A stretch of 64,000 nt of DNA from Desulfopila inferna (GTDB lineage Bacteria > Desulfobacterota > Desulfobulbia > Desulfobulbales > Desulfocapsaceae): NCBI RefSeq assembly GCF_016919005.1, contig NZ_JAFFQE010000001.1, positions 558,001-622,000 on the forward strand, written 5' to 3'. Positions within the stretch are counted from its first letter, which is position 1. Every line of letters starts with the position of its first letter. Positions 43,761 through 53,680 of the stretch are shown piece after piece. The notes under the pieces were generated by a model. The model did not search any database and was not told where the DNA came from. It worked only from the letters and a program-made list of their open reading frames with translations. The position numbers and the translations under genes are program-made.

Positions 43761-44672
43761 TTATCTGATCGCAAGAATATTGTTTTCGATTATCTGATTA
43801 TAGTTGAAATCTACCAGCCTGAGGAAATATTCGGCACAATTTATCAGCGCTTCCTGGGGGAGCGTACCACAGACCTGCGTGCCGACTATGCTGAGTCCAT
43901 ATCGTTTTGCTTCGTTTTCGATAACCTGGAAGGCTCTGTAAATAGGAGTCTGAGTTATATCAAACATATTCATGGAAACCGCTACATTATCATAACCATC
44001 CGGCTTGAATGCGACAGCACGTATGGAGCTGAAACCTCCACTGGGGCCTCGCATCATTTTGGCTATCTTCTTGGCTATCTCAAGATCTTCGGTATTTAAA
44101 AGGATATTGATGGCTACCAGATTTCTCTGCCCGGCACTCACTATCGTTGCTCCAGCTGTAGAATGCAGGGCGCCTTCTCCAAGATCCGGCGCTCTCTCGG
44201 GCAGATGAACCACCTTTTTGAGTCCTTCATATTGCCCCTTGCGGATGTAGGCAAGCTCACTTCTCTCGGTAGACCTGGCATTCTCGCCGCTATAGTAGAC
44301 GGGTACTTTATATTGCGCCCACACCTCTTGGCCGATTTCTTCGGCAAGGGTTCTACATTCTTCAAGAGTTATATTCATGAGAGGGAAAACAGGAATGGTA
44401 TCCTGTGCTCCGATTCGTGGATGCTTCCCTTGCTGCTTTTCCATATCGATGAGTTCATATGATTTCCCGGCCATTGCCAGAAGAGCCTTTTTTAGGGGCT
44501 CCGGTTCACCAATGCACTCGATGACGGTCCTGTTAAAATCGGCATCGGGAAAGTAATCAATCAACTGCACACCCTCCCGGTTTCTGATCTGATCGACAAC
44601 TGTTTCGTAAACTTCCTTATCGCGCCCATTGCTGAAATTGGGCACCGCATGGATATATTTTTTTCTTGCCAT
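43761..44672 (-). CDS. ftcD: Glutamate formiminotransferase
   Basis: 303 aa from the Met at 44672, which has GGAGG directly upstream; the longer frame from 44750 is not needed. Family markers: HAVPNFSNGRDKEVYE, catalytic-His region KQQGKHPRIGAQDTIPVFP, GEGALHSTAGATIVSAGQRNLVAINI and the C-terminal EALINCAEYFLRL. It moves the formimino group of N-formiminoglutamate to tetrahydrofolate. The partner deaminase follows. No hutHUI genes are in the window, so the substrate is probably imported by the adjacent TRAP system rather than made from histidine here. Confidence 0.92.
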   Translation of the reverse strand: MARKKYIHAVPNFSNGRDKEVYETVVDQIRNREGVQLIDYFPDADFNRTVIECIGEPEPLKKALLAMAGKSYELIDMEKQQGKHPRIGAQDTIPVFPLMNITLEECRTLAEEIGQEVWAQYKVPVYYSGENARSTERSELAYIRKGQYEGLKKVVHLPERAPDLGEGALHSTAGATIVSAGQRNLVAINILLNTEDLEIAKKIAKMMRGPSGGFSSIRAVAFKPDGYDNVAVSMNMFDITQTPIYRAFQVIENEAKRYGLSIVGTQVCGTLPQEALINCAEYFLRLVDFNYNQIIENNILAIR

Positions 44673-44745
44673 TTTTTTTCCTCCGGTGGGCATCGACAAT
44701 GGTGCGGTCCGGCTGCTCTGGAAAACCACATCCATGTACGACAAA

Positions 44746-44827
44746 GGCATCCCCTTGGGGGATGCCGAAAATTTAATGCCACTTCTTTGACGGTTAGCGA
44801 AAAGTCGGGAGGCTGCCCCCGACTTTT
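44746..44827 (-). promoter_or_regulatory. Two tandem hairpins between dctP and ftcD
   Basis: Hairpin 1, nearest dctP: a 10-bp stem (44800-44809 with 44818-44827), followed on the minus strand by TTTTCG. Hairpin 2: GGCATCCCC (44746-44754) with GGGGATGCC (44758-44766) and a 3-nt loop, followed by TTTG. Both lie after the dctP stop and before the ftcD ribosome-binding site. They could partly terminate transcription or protect the dctP message. Confidence 0.65.
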
Positions 44828-44839
44828 CAGGTATTCCGG

Positions 44840-45898
44840 TTACTGTTTGATGTGCCGCTTTTCTATCTCTTCCATCTCACTCCTGAAGGTGGCGAGAAGA
44901 TTTTTAGCGAACTCAGGATCCCGGGAAAGCTTGTAATAGGTTTCATCCGCCTTCTTGGCCTCTTCCTTGAATACATTTCGCTCCTCGCTGGTAAGGTCGT
45001 AATAATCCTGTCCCGGTTTGAAATTATCAACCATCATCTGTAGGCGCTCCTGATTGAGTTTCACCTGTACGTCATGAATATATGGACGAACCTCGTCTAC
45101 GGATTCAAGAACGATCTGACGGATATCTTCGGGAAGGGACTCCATGAAATTTACATTGGCAAGGTGCTGCATTACATAGACATTGTGCCTTGAGCCTATG
45201 AGATATTTCTGCACATCCATGAACTTCATTTCCTGGGTGGTAACGGGAGCATTTTCCTGGGCTTCTACTATGTTAAGCTGCAGGGCACTGTATAGCTCGG
45301 TAAAAGAAAGCGGTGTAGGATTGGCGCCGTAGGCCTTGTAGGTTTCCACCAGAAGTTCTGAAGGCATTACCCGAATCTTAACGCCATTGAAATCTTCCGG
45401 CTTGTTAATCGGCTTGTTGGCGGTCCAGAACATCGCCCCTTCTGCAAAATAGGATAACGCGGTGATACCTTTGGCCTCATACTTCCTGTTGAGCATCTCA
45501 TTCAGGGCCTTGCTCTCGGCGAGAAAATCCCGGTTGGCCAGATGGTTATCAGAGAAAAGAAACTGTAATCCGAGTATCTGATTCTCGGGAACGATTGAGC
45601 TGGACTGGCTCGGCCCGGTAAGGCAGAACTCTATCGCTCCTGCCAAAGTGAGCTCGAACATTTCCGTGGGCGTTCCCAAAGAACCGGAATGATATATTTC
45701 CAGCTGTATATCGCCGTTTGATTTTTCTTTCAATAGACGGGCCAGTTCCTGGGCATAGAGATCGGCAACACTGCCGGCAATGGTTTCACTGGCAATGCGC
45801 CACTGATATTTGGGAGCGGCTAAAGCTGCTCCGGCAAAGGCAAAACCTAAAATTGTGACAAAAAAGATACTGCAAATACACCTGAAATTCTTTTTCAT
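44840..45898 (-). CDS. dctP: TRAP transporter solute-binding protein DctP
   Basis: 352 aa from the Met at 45898 with AGGAGG upstream. The signal peptide ends near GAALAAP. DctP family features: YQWRIASE, YAQELARLLKEKSNGDIQLEIYHSGSLGTPTEMFELTLAGAIEFCLTGPS, and the ligand Arg in NGVKIRVMPSELLVETYKAYGANPTPLSFTELYSALQ. It captures an organic acid in the periplasm and hands it to DctQM. The neighbouring formiminotransferase hints at N-formiminoglutamate or a related acid as ligand. Confidence 0.93.
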   Translation of the reverse strand: MKKNFRCICSIFFVTILGFAFAGAALAAPKYQWRIASETIAGSVADLYAQELARLLKEKSNGDIQLEIYHSGSLGTPTEMFELTLAGAIEFCLTGPSQSSSIVPENQILGLQFLFSDNHLANRDFLAESKALNEMLNRKYEAKGITALSYFAEGAMFWTANKPINKPEDFNGVKIRVMPSELLVETYKAYGANPTPLSFTELYSALQLNIVEAQENAPVTTQEMKFMDVQKYLIGSRHNVYVMQHLANVNFMESLPEDIRQIVLESVDEVRPYIHDVQVKLNQERLQMMVDNFKPGQDYYDLTSEERNVFKEEAKKADETYYKLSRDPEFAKNLLATFRSEMEEIEKRHIKQ

Positions 45899-45998
45899 TG
45901 TCTTACTTCCTCCTGAATTGAGTTGCTTATGGTTGCTACTGTCTGCTGTGGAAAAATGAATATTCATGCATCAAAATCCTCCATTAAACGGTATGGTT

Positions 45999-47273
45999 TT
46001 ACTGAATCATCATATCTCTTAGGAAAAGCGCCAGCGGTGGATATAGAATCAAGAGCAGGGAAACCAGCATCATAATGGCGATAAAGGGGAACACCCCCCG
46101 CACAGCATCCCAGTAATCCTGCTTAAAAATGGCTATGGCGGTAAAAATATTGCAGCCGAAGGGTGGAGTAGTCGATCCAATTGCCGCCTGCAGAGTTACA
46201 ATGGTGCCGATAAGGACGGTATCCAGGCCTGAAGCTGTTATGGCAGGTTTGAATATCGGAGTGAGGATCATTATCACCACAATGGGGTCAACAAACATGC
46301 ACCCCAGAAAATAGGCGAGACTGAGAACCATGAGAATTCGAAATTCGGTCGGCCCCTCTCCAAGCAGTGGGGGCAGGATCATATTGGGAATTCTGGCAAA
46401 AGAAACAGTCCAGGAAAACACCTGCCCCATGGCGATCAGTATGAAAACGATGGCTGTAATCATACCGGTGCGCAGCGCAATTTTGGGTATATCCTTAAGC
46501 AAGAGCGATTTATAGATAAAAAACTCGAGGATAAAGGCGTAAAGCACCGAAACGGCAGCAGCCTCAGTTGGACTGAAAATACCCGAATATATTCCGCCGA
46601 ATATTATCACCGGAAAGGTAAAGCTCATCAGGGCCTTTTTCAGCGCCTTCATTCTTTCTTTCCAGGGCGCCGGCTCCGCCTGCAGGCTTTCCTTGGAAAC
46701 GAGCCATGAATAGATGCAGAACAGCAGCCAGATCAACAGGCCCGGTCCCACGCCGGCAACAAACAGCTCTCCTACCGAAGCGCCGGCAACAACACCATAG
46801 ACTATCATATAGACGCTTGGCGGAATCAGCAGTGCTATAACAGCGGCGTTAATAATAAGTGCGGTGGAATAGGAGGAGCTGTAACCGGCCTTAAGAAGGA
46901 GAGGGCGCAAGGGGCCGCCGACAGCAACCACGGTTGCCTGGGTAGACCCTGAGACTGCACCAAATAATGTACAAGCTGTGGTTGTAGCAATGGGTAGACC
47001 TCCCCTCTTATGCCCCACGAACTTCAACACAAAATCGAGCAGCCTGGTGGCAACCTGCCCCGAGGTCATGATATCCGCAGCAAAGATGAACATCGGGACG
47101 GCGATCAGAGAAACAGGCTGTACTCCTCCGATTATCTGCTGGACCAGCATGGAGGGATCGACAAAGGGAAAGTAAATCATGACCGTGGCAAATGCACCAA
47201 CGGCAAGAGGCACAAACATGGGAAAACCAAGGAGAAGAAGAAAAATCATGGTTCCCATTAGTACGTAAATCAT
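45999..47273 (-). CDS. dctM: TRAP transporter large permease DctM
   Basis: 424 aa, about twelve hydrophobic segments. Family features: GFPMFVPLAVGAFA, VPMFIFAADIMTSG, SGSTQATVVAVG, AGYSSSYSTALIINAAVIALLIPPSVYMIVYG, IYSGIFSPTEAAAVSVLYAF and PIVVIMILTPIFKPA. It is the ion-coupled transport subunit. It starts 17 bp after dctQ and is followed by dctP after a 100-bp gap. Confidence 0.95.
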   Translation of the reverse strand: MIYVLMGTMIFLLLLGFPMFVPLAVGAFATVMIYFPFVDPSMLVQQIIGGVQPVSLIAVPMFIFAADIMTSGQVATRLLDFVLKFVGHKRGGLPIATTTACTLFGAVSGSTQATVVAVGGPLRPLLLKAGYSSSYSTALIINAAVIALLIPPSVYMIVYGVVAGASVGELFVAGVGPGLLIWLLFCIYSWLVSKESLQAEPAPWKERMKALKKALMSFTFPVIIFGGIYSGIFSPTEAAAVSVLYAFILEFFIYKSLLLKDIPKIALRTGMITAIVFILIAMGQVFSWTVSFARIPNMILPPLLGEGPTEFRILMVLSLAYFLGCMFVDPIVVIMILTPIFKPAITASGLDTVLIGTIVTLQAAIGSTTPPFGCNIFTAIAIFKQDYWDAVRGVFPFIAIMMLVSLLLILYPPLALFLRDMMIQ

Positions 47274-47290
47274 TGTAAAACCCCCTTAAT

Positions 47291-47830
47291 TTAAATCTTC
47301 TGGGAAACCCCTGCTTCAACTCCCTTCAGGGTTGGAGATATATAAAGATCGTGCCCGGTTATGTTCATTATCGCAGTGTGAATATATTGAATTCCCGCAG
47401 ATGCAAAACCGATAGGAACCCACATAATGATAAGATAAAGCGGGATTTGCAGTCCCAGGGTATGGCGCTGGATGGTATACAGTTTAAGCGTGTACTGGAA
47501 TCCGTACCATGCCAGAAAAAATAACAGTGCTGCAGTGCATAGGGAGATAATGACCATCAGGATACGACTCCACTTCAGGGAGAGCAAATCGAAGATAGCC
47601 GTCATACGAATGTGCACTCCTTTGCGAGCCGCATAACTCAAGCCGATGAAGGTAACCCAGACAATGGTAAACTGAGTAATTTCTTCAGCCCAGGTAAAGC
47701 TGTGCTGGAAAACATTACGGCCGATAACATTGATAATCGAAACACCGGCCATAATGATAATGCTCCAGGCAACGGCTAATCGTTCAAATTTTTCTATGGC
47801 GTTGTTGACTGCTGTAAGGATACCTAACAT
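47291..47830 (-). CDS. dctQ: TRAP transporter small permease DctQ
   Basis: 179 aa, four hydrophobic segments. The DctQ signature region is NVIGRNVFQHSFTWAEEITQFTIVWVTFIGLSYAARKGVHIRM, followed by IPLYLIIMWVPIGFA. It partners DctM in the membrane and is the first gene of the dctQMP-ftcD-fchA run. Its promoter should lie between 47831 and 48171; I looked for a sigma-54 site (GG/GC spaced 12) and did not find a clear one. Confidence 0.92.
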   Translation of the reverse strand: MLGILTAVNNAIEKFERLAVAWSIIIMAGVSIINVIGRNVFQHSFTWAEEITQFTIVWVTFIGLSYAARKGVHIRMTAIFDLLSLKWSRILMVIISLCTAALLFFLAWYGFQYTLKLYTIQRHTLGLQIPLYLIIMWVPIGFASAGIQYIHTAIMNITGHDLYISPTLKGVEAGVSQKI

Positions 47831-48066
47831 TTTTTCTCTAATTCACTATTTGATAAAAGATCTATGCCGGAAATTACAAGGCCGGAAAGAGGACGACACC
47901 ATCATATCTGACTTTCACACTATTCGATTGTGAGTATGCTCCAATGGCTACGCTCTACAGAGATACAATATACTTGCCTGTTCACAAATAAATCTATATG
48001 CCTTGCGAAATCAGGAGAATACGTCACACGGTAAGCAGCGGTAAAGGCAAAAAAGGACGAGGGGCT

Positions 48067-48102
48067 CCTGTGCGGCAAGAGTTTAATCTCTTGCCGCACA
48101 GG
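48067..48102 (-). terminator. Strong hairpin between the response regulator gene and dctQ
   Basis: A 15-bp perfect stem (48067-48081 with 48088-48102, beginning CCTGTGCGGCAAGAG) and a 6-nt loop. On the minus strand, T-rich sequence (CCTTTTTT) begins about 10 bp later. It lies 70 bp after the regulator stop, so it likely ends that transcript. The rest of the 341-bp gap (47831-48171) presumably holds the dctQ promoter. Confidence 0.65.
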
Positions 48103-48171
48103 ATATCTGTGCAGTTTTTGAGAATGCGGATCTTTTTTAAAATTTGAGGTTCATAAAGAATCAGCAGACGC

Positions 48172-49581
48172 TCAGCGAAAACGGGGAGTGTTATATTTTT
48201 TTAACAATGCATGCAGGCGCGATTCTGAAAGACCGGCCATTGCGCAGGCTTCCCGGATTCGTCCTCTGGTCCTGCGCATCAGTTCGAGAAGATATTTCTC
48301 CTCAAGCTCAGCTATTGCGCCCTCTCGAACTTCCTGCAAAGGAGGAAGCTTTTGCCCGTGAGCAATTTTGAAAGAAACTGCCGACTCTTGCTTATCTTGA
48401 GAATCAAGACGCTCTTCGATTTTACTCATACGGACCTGCGGAGGCAGATCGAAAGGATAGAGGGTGGGATTACTTCCGGAATGAGCCAGTGCATAGTCCA
48501 GCGTGTTGAAAAGTTCGCGGATATTGCCGGGCCAGGAATATTGTTTGAGGGATTTGATGAATTCGGGTGTAAAGCCTTTAATCATCGAGCCGGAATCAGT
48601 ACCCGCCAGCCGCAGATGATGTGCCACCAGACTGTCGATATCCTCCAGGTGCTGTCTCAATGGCGGAAGGTCGAGGGTCAGTGAACAGAGACGGTGCAGC
48701 AGGTCCAGGCGAAAATGTCCCTTCTCCACCATATCTTCCAGATTCCGGTTGGTGGCCGCCAACAGCCGGAAATCGCTGACACGCTCACCGGATGCACCGA
48801 TAGGCCGAAAGCTGTGCTCCTGCAAAACCCGCAGAAAGGCCTTCTGCATGGCGGGGGTGAGTTCTCCCACCTCGTCAAGGAAGAGAGTTCCCAGATTGGC
48901 CTGACTGATCAGGCCTGTGCGGCTTTGTTCGGCCCCGGTAAATGCCCCTTTTTCATGACCGAAAAGCGTGCTTTCTATCAATTGCTCAGAATGTGCGGCA
49001 CAATCGACGACCACGAAAGGCTGCTCTGCGCGCGAGCTGTTGGCATGGATGGCTCGTGCAAAAAGCTCTTTACCTGTTCCGGTTTCACCAGTAATGAGAA
49101 CTCCGGCATCGCTTATTGAAGCCTGAGCTACCACTTTCAGGCAGGCGCTGACAGGCATGGAATCTCCGACTATATTTCCCCGGGACAATACACGGGGCGG
49201 AGTGACATTCTTTTTCTCATCCCGGTACTGCAAAGCTCGGGTTAACGGCAGGGCCACGTCTTCCTGTAAAAAAGGTTTAGGGACAAAATCCCAGGCACCG
49301 CTTTTAAAGGCGAGTTCCGCCCCACTCTGACTGCCGGTTCCGGTGACAATGATAACCTCGGGTAGCGATGCGGTTTCCCGAAGTTGGGGCAGAATGCGCA
49401 GACCGTGACCGTCCGGGAGAGTCAAGTCGAGGAGCACTATGTCAAAATCCGCTTCCATAGCCGCTTTTAAACCTTGCGCCAGAGTGAAGGCAACCGATAC
49501 CTTGTGGCCAAGATCGGATACTATCCGCTCGAGCACCCTATTTATCTTGGGATCGTCTTCAATAACAAGTATTTGAGCCAT
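48172..49581 (-). CDS. Sigma-54-dependent response regulator (DctD/NtrC type)
   Basis: 469 aa. Receiver with phospho-acceptor Asp52 ([10 protein letters not shown]) and Lys102. AAA+ domain with [22 protein letters not shown] (sigma-54 contact loop) and [15 protein letters not shown]-terminal Fis-type helix-turn-helix in [25 protein letters not shown]. It lies 34 bp after the hybrid kinase gene and upstream of the TRAP-formiminotransferase run, which is the probable target. Confidence 0.94.
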   Translation of the reverse strand: MAQILVIEDDPKINRVLERIVSDLGHKVSVAFTLAQGLKAAMEADFDIVLLDLTLPDGHGLRILPQLRETASLPEVIIVTGTGSQSGAELAFKSGAWDFVPKPFLQEDVALPLTRALQYRDEKKNVTPPRVLSRGNIVGDSMPVSACLKVVAQASISDAGVLITGETGTGKELFARAIHANSSRAEQPFVVVDCAAHSEQLIESTLFGHEKGAFTGAEQSRTGLISQANLGTLFLDEVGELTPAMQKAFLRVLQEHSFRPIGASGERVSDFRLLAATNRNLEDMVEKGHFRLDLLHRLCSLTLDLPPLRQHLEDIDSLVAHHLRLAGTDSGSMIKGFTPEFIKSLKQYSWPGNIRELFNTLDYALAHSGSNPTLYPFDLPPQVRMSKIEERLDSQDKQESAVSFKIAHGQKLPPLQEVREGAIAELEEKYLLELMRRTRGRIREACAMAGLSESRLHALLKKYNTPRFR

Positions 49582-49615
49582 ATTATTCCGTCTTTAAATC
49601 TCGTCCTGTCGATGA

Positions 49616-52114
49616 TCAATCTTTATCGAAAATAGTGCGCAGGGTCTCGGCCATAATTGCGGTGGAAATTGGTTTGTGCAGCACACAACTGATACCTGCC
49701 GCCTCCGCCTCGGTTTCATTTACGGAGGCACTAAAACCGGTGTGAAGAATAACCGGTATCTTATGATGAATTGTACGAAGCTGCCGTGTTAACTCAAGAC
49801 CGGACATCAATGGCATGTCCAGGTCGGTGAGCACCAAATCGAAATCCTGCGGGCGTTCACGGAAAATCTCCAAACCGGTGATAGGATTTGTCGCCACTGT
49901 GACTGAATACCCCAGCGCAGTCAGGATTCGCCGCCATGCCGATACCAGCCTCACCTCATCGTCGATAAAGAGCAGATGTTCATTTCCTCCAAAAACTGAT
50001 TGAGGTAACGAAGCAGCACCCAACTCTCCTTCAAACTGGGGAAGAAGAATCTGAAAAGAGGTGCCCTCACCCAGTCTGCTGTCCACTCGGATGAACCCGC
50101 CATGGTCTTTGACGATACCGTGGACAACGGCAAGACCCATTCCGGTACCTTCGCCGGGTCCCTTAGTAGTGAAGAAGGGATCGAATATTCGTTCAATAAG
50201 GCTATCATCAATACCATGGCCCGTATCGGAAATAGTTAGTTCGAGATGTGGTCCGGGAGCGACGGAAGGCGACAGAGCTGCTGTATCCTCAGTCACTTCA
50301 ATTATCCTGATACTTATATCGAGACGGCATCGTGATGGATCCATAGCCTGAACGCTGTTGGTGACCAAGTTGAAAATAACCTGGCTGATCTGGGTGGCAT
50401 CGGTAAGCACCAGATCGTCTTCCACGGCAAAATTGCGGTTTATCTCAATGGCTGCCGGCAGGGAAGCTCTGAGTAAGCGCAGGGAGTCATCAACCAGTAC
50501 ACTCAACTTTTCCGGCCTTCGTTCCTGGTCGGCTTGTCGGCTATAGGTCAAAATCTGTCGAACCAGAGCCTTGGCGCGATCAGCTGATTCAAGAACCTCA
50601 TCTATGTCCTGACTCGCCTGGCTTTCCTTGGCAACAGTTTTCTTTGCCAACTCCGAATAGCCAATGATCGATGATAATATGTTATTGAAATCGTGAGCAA
50701 TACCAGCGGCAAGGGTGCCGATTGCCTCCATTTTCTGGATCTGCCGTAATTGATGCTCCAGGCGAATTTTATCCTCCTCTGCATGTTTGCGTTTGGATAT
50801 GTTGCGCATGATAGCTACATATCCCTCAAGGTGCCCGCCAGCTAGAATCTTTTCTGAAATACTGATCTCCATGGGAACCAAGACTCCTGATTTACTGCGG
50901 AAGAGATGCTCCCCCCAAAAGGTTTCAACTTTCATAATATCGGAGAATACAGCCTTTTCTAAATGAGCAGCGTCCTCCTCCTCTGAGAGGATAAACGATA
51001 TCCGTCTGCCTCCAATTTCTTCGCAGATATAGCCGAGTTGGTTTATGAATGAAGGATTGCAGTCTATCATGCGAAAACGCCGATCCAGCACCAGGATTGC
51101 ATCAGAAGAACACTCCACCACCGCCCGCAAGTGCGCCTCCCGGTCACTTAAGGTGCTCAAAGTCTCGGCAAGCTTACTGGTCTTACGCTGGACATTCTTC
51201 CTCAGGGACCAGTTCCAGAACCAGGAAACGCCAAGAAGCAAGAGAAGCGGCAAGAGCACCATAGAACCTATTCTATACAGGGTTTCATAGCGACTGGGTT
51301 CGATGACGCCAAACCATTTTTCTTTTATTTCGTTATATTTGCCACTGCTTTTAAGCAGACCCAAACCCTGGTCGAGAATGGCGACCAGTTCCGGGTTGCC
51401 CTTAGCCACTCCGAAGCTGTACTTCTGAACAAGCATAGCTGGTCCTGCCGGCATTATATTGTCAAGATGGTGTTTCCTGCGCAGATACTCTCCCTGCAGT
51501 TTCGGCAACAGCACCGCATCATGCCGGCCCGAAGAGAGCAGACGTAAGCCGTCAAGTGGATTATATACTTCAATGATCTTCGCAACCTTGCCGTCCTCAA
51601 CGATATAATCATGCATTATATCACCATCCTGGACGATGACCTCCCTGCCTTTAAGATCTTCGATAGTTGATAGCGACGATTCCGAACGGACAAAAATACT
51701 TTCGTGAATCCATATGAAAGATACCGAGAAATCGACTTTTTCCTCCCGGGCAATTGAGTAATACATGCCGGAAACCATATCAATCCGTCCCTCTTCCACT
51801 GCTTTTCTAATTGAGTTCCAAGACCCGGTTCTGATCTCCAATTTCAACCCCATAGTTTCGGCAAGCGCGCGAAGCAGGTCTATATTGAAGCCTACCGGCC
51901 GGCCTTTTTCGTCTATGAACTCGAAAGGTGGGTAATTCTGATCCGCTCCGACCGTAATTATTCCATTAGGCTTGGTGACGATATCGGTCTGAGGCGAACT
52001 TGCGGTCTCGGCAATGACCTGTCTCGGAATCAGAAAGAGAATACAGATCAGACAGAGCAGCACTATCGGCAACGTTATTATTTTCACATTCGTGTTTCTT
52101 GACGAGGAATTCAT
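49616..52114 (-). CDS. Hybrid histidine kinase with periplasmic SBP_bac_3 sensor
   Basis: 832 aa. An N-terminal signal/membrane segment (about 12-30) is followed by an amino-acid-binding-protein-like periplasmic domain (about 50-272; GADQNYPPFEFIDEKGRPVGFNIDLLRALA), a second membrane segment (about 283-302), PAS (about 328-442), HisKA with His474 (GIAHDFNNIL), HATPase (TISDTGHGIDD, GTGMGLAVVHGIV) and a C-terminal receiver with Asp764. The sensor domain should bind an amino acid or related compound. Placed with the sigma-54 regulator and the TRAP operon, it probably senses the transported substrate. Confidence 0.94.
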   Translation of the reverse strand: MNSSSRNTNVKIITLPIVLLCLICILFLIPRQVIAETASSPQTDIVTKPNGIITVGADQNYPPFEFIDEKGRPVGFNIDLLRALAETMGLKLEIRTGSWNSIRKAVEEGRIDMVSGMYYSIAREEKVDFSVSFIWIHESIFVRSESSLSTIEDLKGREVIVQDGDIMHDYIVEDGKVAKIIEVYNPLDGLRLLSSGRHDAVLLPKLQGEYLRRKHHLDNIMPAGPAMLVQKYSFGVAKGNPELVAILDQGLGLLKSSGKYNEIKEKWFGVIEPSRYETLYRIGSMVLLPLLLLLGVSWFWNWSLRKNVQRKTSKLAETLSTLSDREAHLRAVVECSSDAILVLDRRFRMIDCNPSFINQLGYICEEIGGRRISFILSEEEDAAHLEKAVFSDIMKVETFWGEHLFRSKSGVLVPMEISISEKILAGGHLEGYVAIMRNISKRKHAEEDKIRLEHQLRQIQKMEAIGTLAAGIAHDFNNILSSIIGYSELAKKTVAKESQASQDIDEVLESADRAKALVRQILTYSRQADQERRPEKLSVLVDDSLRLLRASLPAAIEINRNFAVEDDLVLTDATQISQVIFNLVTNSVQAMDPSRCRLDISIRIIEVTEDTAALSPSVAPGPHLELTISDTGHGIDDSLIERIFDPFFTTKGPGEGTGMGLAVVHGIVKDHGGFIRVDSRLGEGTSFQILLPQFEGELGAASLPQSVFGGNEHLLFIDDEVRLVSAWRRILTALGYSVTVATNPITGLEIFRERPQDFDLVLTDLDMPLMSGLELTRQLRTIHHKIPVILHTGFSASVNETEAEAAGISCVLHKPISTAIMAETLRTIFDKD

Positions 52115-52238
52115 GCGGTTAACCTAGCCCAAATCCAAGGACTTTGCATAAAAGTTGGGGCAGAGGCAAATCAAGAAGACCCCTTTTCCTACTCAGACAA
52201 GAGCCCCCTTGGAATTCAGGAAGACGATGCTGATAAAT

Positions 52239-52622
52239 TTAATGGGATTTGTTCTTCAAAGTGGAGAATAGCTCTTTCTGGGCCCCAAGAAATTTCACAC
52301 CTATCTTGAAGGACGGTTTATGATGATAGGTACACCCATCCATCCAGACAGCAGTCGCAACCACGTCAGACACTACTTCCTCGTCAGGTGAGAAATCAGT
52401 CAGATAAAGATTATTCTCCGACTGCTCCTGAGCTGTAAAAAAGAGATGATCACCATCCAGAATAACCTTATCGAAAACCACGCAGGCGCCATCTTTTGAC
52501 AAATTCACAATGGTTCCGGTGGTGTGGTGCGGGGAAATTCTCCCGGTTCTTTTGTGCTGCAAAAAAACGTTTACAGGAAGTTCAAGCGATATCCGCTTGC
52601 TTAATAATCTAAACAGTTCCAT
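52239..52622 (-). CDS. PilZ-domain-like protein
   Basis: 127 aa from the Met at 52622 (a Met at 52652 is also possible; neither has a good Shine-Dalgarno). A PilZ-like beta-barrel is suggested by RISLELPVNVFLQ, the (D/N)xSxxG motif as NLSKDGACVVF, and FKIGVKFLG near the end. The upstream RxxxR half of the c-di-GMP site is not clearly formed, so nucleotide binding is uncertain. It follows no operon partner; the hybrid kinase gene is downstream on the same strand. Confidence 0.65.
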   Translation of the reverse strand: MELFRLLSKRISLELPVNVFLQHKRTGRISPHHTTGTIVNLSKDGACVVFDKVILDGDHLFFTAQEQSENNLYLTDFSPDEEVVSDVVATAVWMDGCTYHHKPSFKIGVKFLGAQKELFSTLKNKSH

Positions 52623-53680
52623 AATAACACCATCATCATGCCACCATGTCATATCGTCTTCTTATGTAGAAATTGAATTCTGATCATAATATCAGTTCCA
52701 TATTCCCGTTTTCCCTACCAGTGTCTGTCCAGTCAGCACTATCTGCTTTAAATCCGGGTGCTTGATATATTTAACCACAGGCATATACTTGATGTCAGAC
52801 TCTACGCTTACCTCCGAGGATTAAAATATTGAGAGCTAACCGGTAAACGCATCCTCCGAATATAGGGCAAAGTGCCATAGCAGAAGCGTACTAAGATAGT
52901 ATATGCTCTTTCGGCCTGGATCAAGCCCTTTATCGCCTTACCCGGAAAAGACGCGAACAGCTAAATGAAATCGCAGAATAAGTTTGCTACCATTTAAAAG
53001 AAGGGATAGCCATGAGGCCCCACCAGCGAACGCGAAAGCGAAAGGAATCTGGCAACGTTCCAGTCGCCCCAAACGTGTATTTCAATTATTGTTATGTATT
53101 TCATAAATATTTAATATAACCATCATTCCAATACAAATACAACCTCGAACTTTCAGCTCTATCAACTCTATATTCTATTTAGTTACCATATGTTGGCTAC
53201 ATAGCCCGCCTGTACAGTTCTTCCCGGTCACCCCTGACAACTGAATTAAAAGCATTTTTTCCTGTTTCAACCAATAAATCAATCTTGAGTTTTTCCCGCC
53301 TCTTTGGTAATCATTTTGATGGCCACTGAATGAGTATTCATTAATATTCTGCTATATTCATTTATTTCATTCGCGGTTTTGAAAATGGACTGGTTAACGG
53401 AAAAGGAGCGGAAATTTTGATTCCGGCGCATCACCGGTTCAATCTTTATCTATCCTCCCGGAATACGCTCAGGCATTCCTCACCTTTCCTCAAATTGAGG
53501 GCTCGTGTAAACCCATCTCTGGATATCTAGTCATCCCAGGTATGACGAAACCCCGTTTCAGATCTACAAAGCGGGAGAACGGGCTTTTAACGATGCCGTC
53601 ATGGTTCAACATATTATCCACGCAGTTCAAGCGAGTTTTGGAGATGAGCTGCTTTTTACCGTCTTAATAAAGAGAGAACA
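52623..53680. other. 1.06-kb non-coding stretch with a decayed segment
   Basis: No convincing gene. The left part (52692-52860) carries minus-strand coding remnants ending in a short frame, SDIKYMPVVKYIKHPD then stop at 52692, with stops on its upstream side. The rest, especially 53080-53400, is AT-rich and should contain the promoter of the HdrC-like gene at 53681, which has AAAGAGAG before its ATG. Confidence 0.5.
52776..52802 (-). repeat. Dispersed segment, copy 2 (pairs with 39913-39939)
   Basis: 23 of 27 bases match copy 1, and the reading SDIKYMPV on the minus strand is in the same register. Two in-frame stops lie within the 20 codons on the upstream side, so this copy is not an intact gene. 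Confidence 0.55.

Noticed and set aside
47831-48171. Sigma-54 promoter for dctQ
   Set aside because: Expected from the neighbouring regulator, but no GG/GC pair with 12-bp spacing and good flanks was found by eye.
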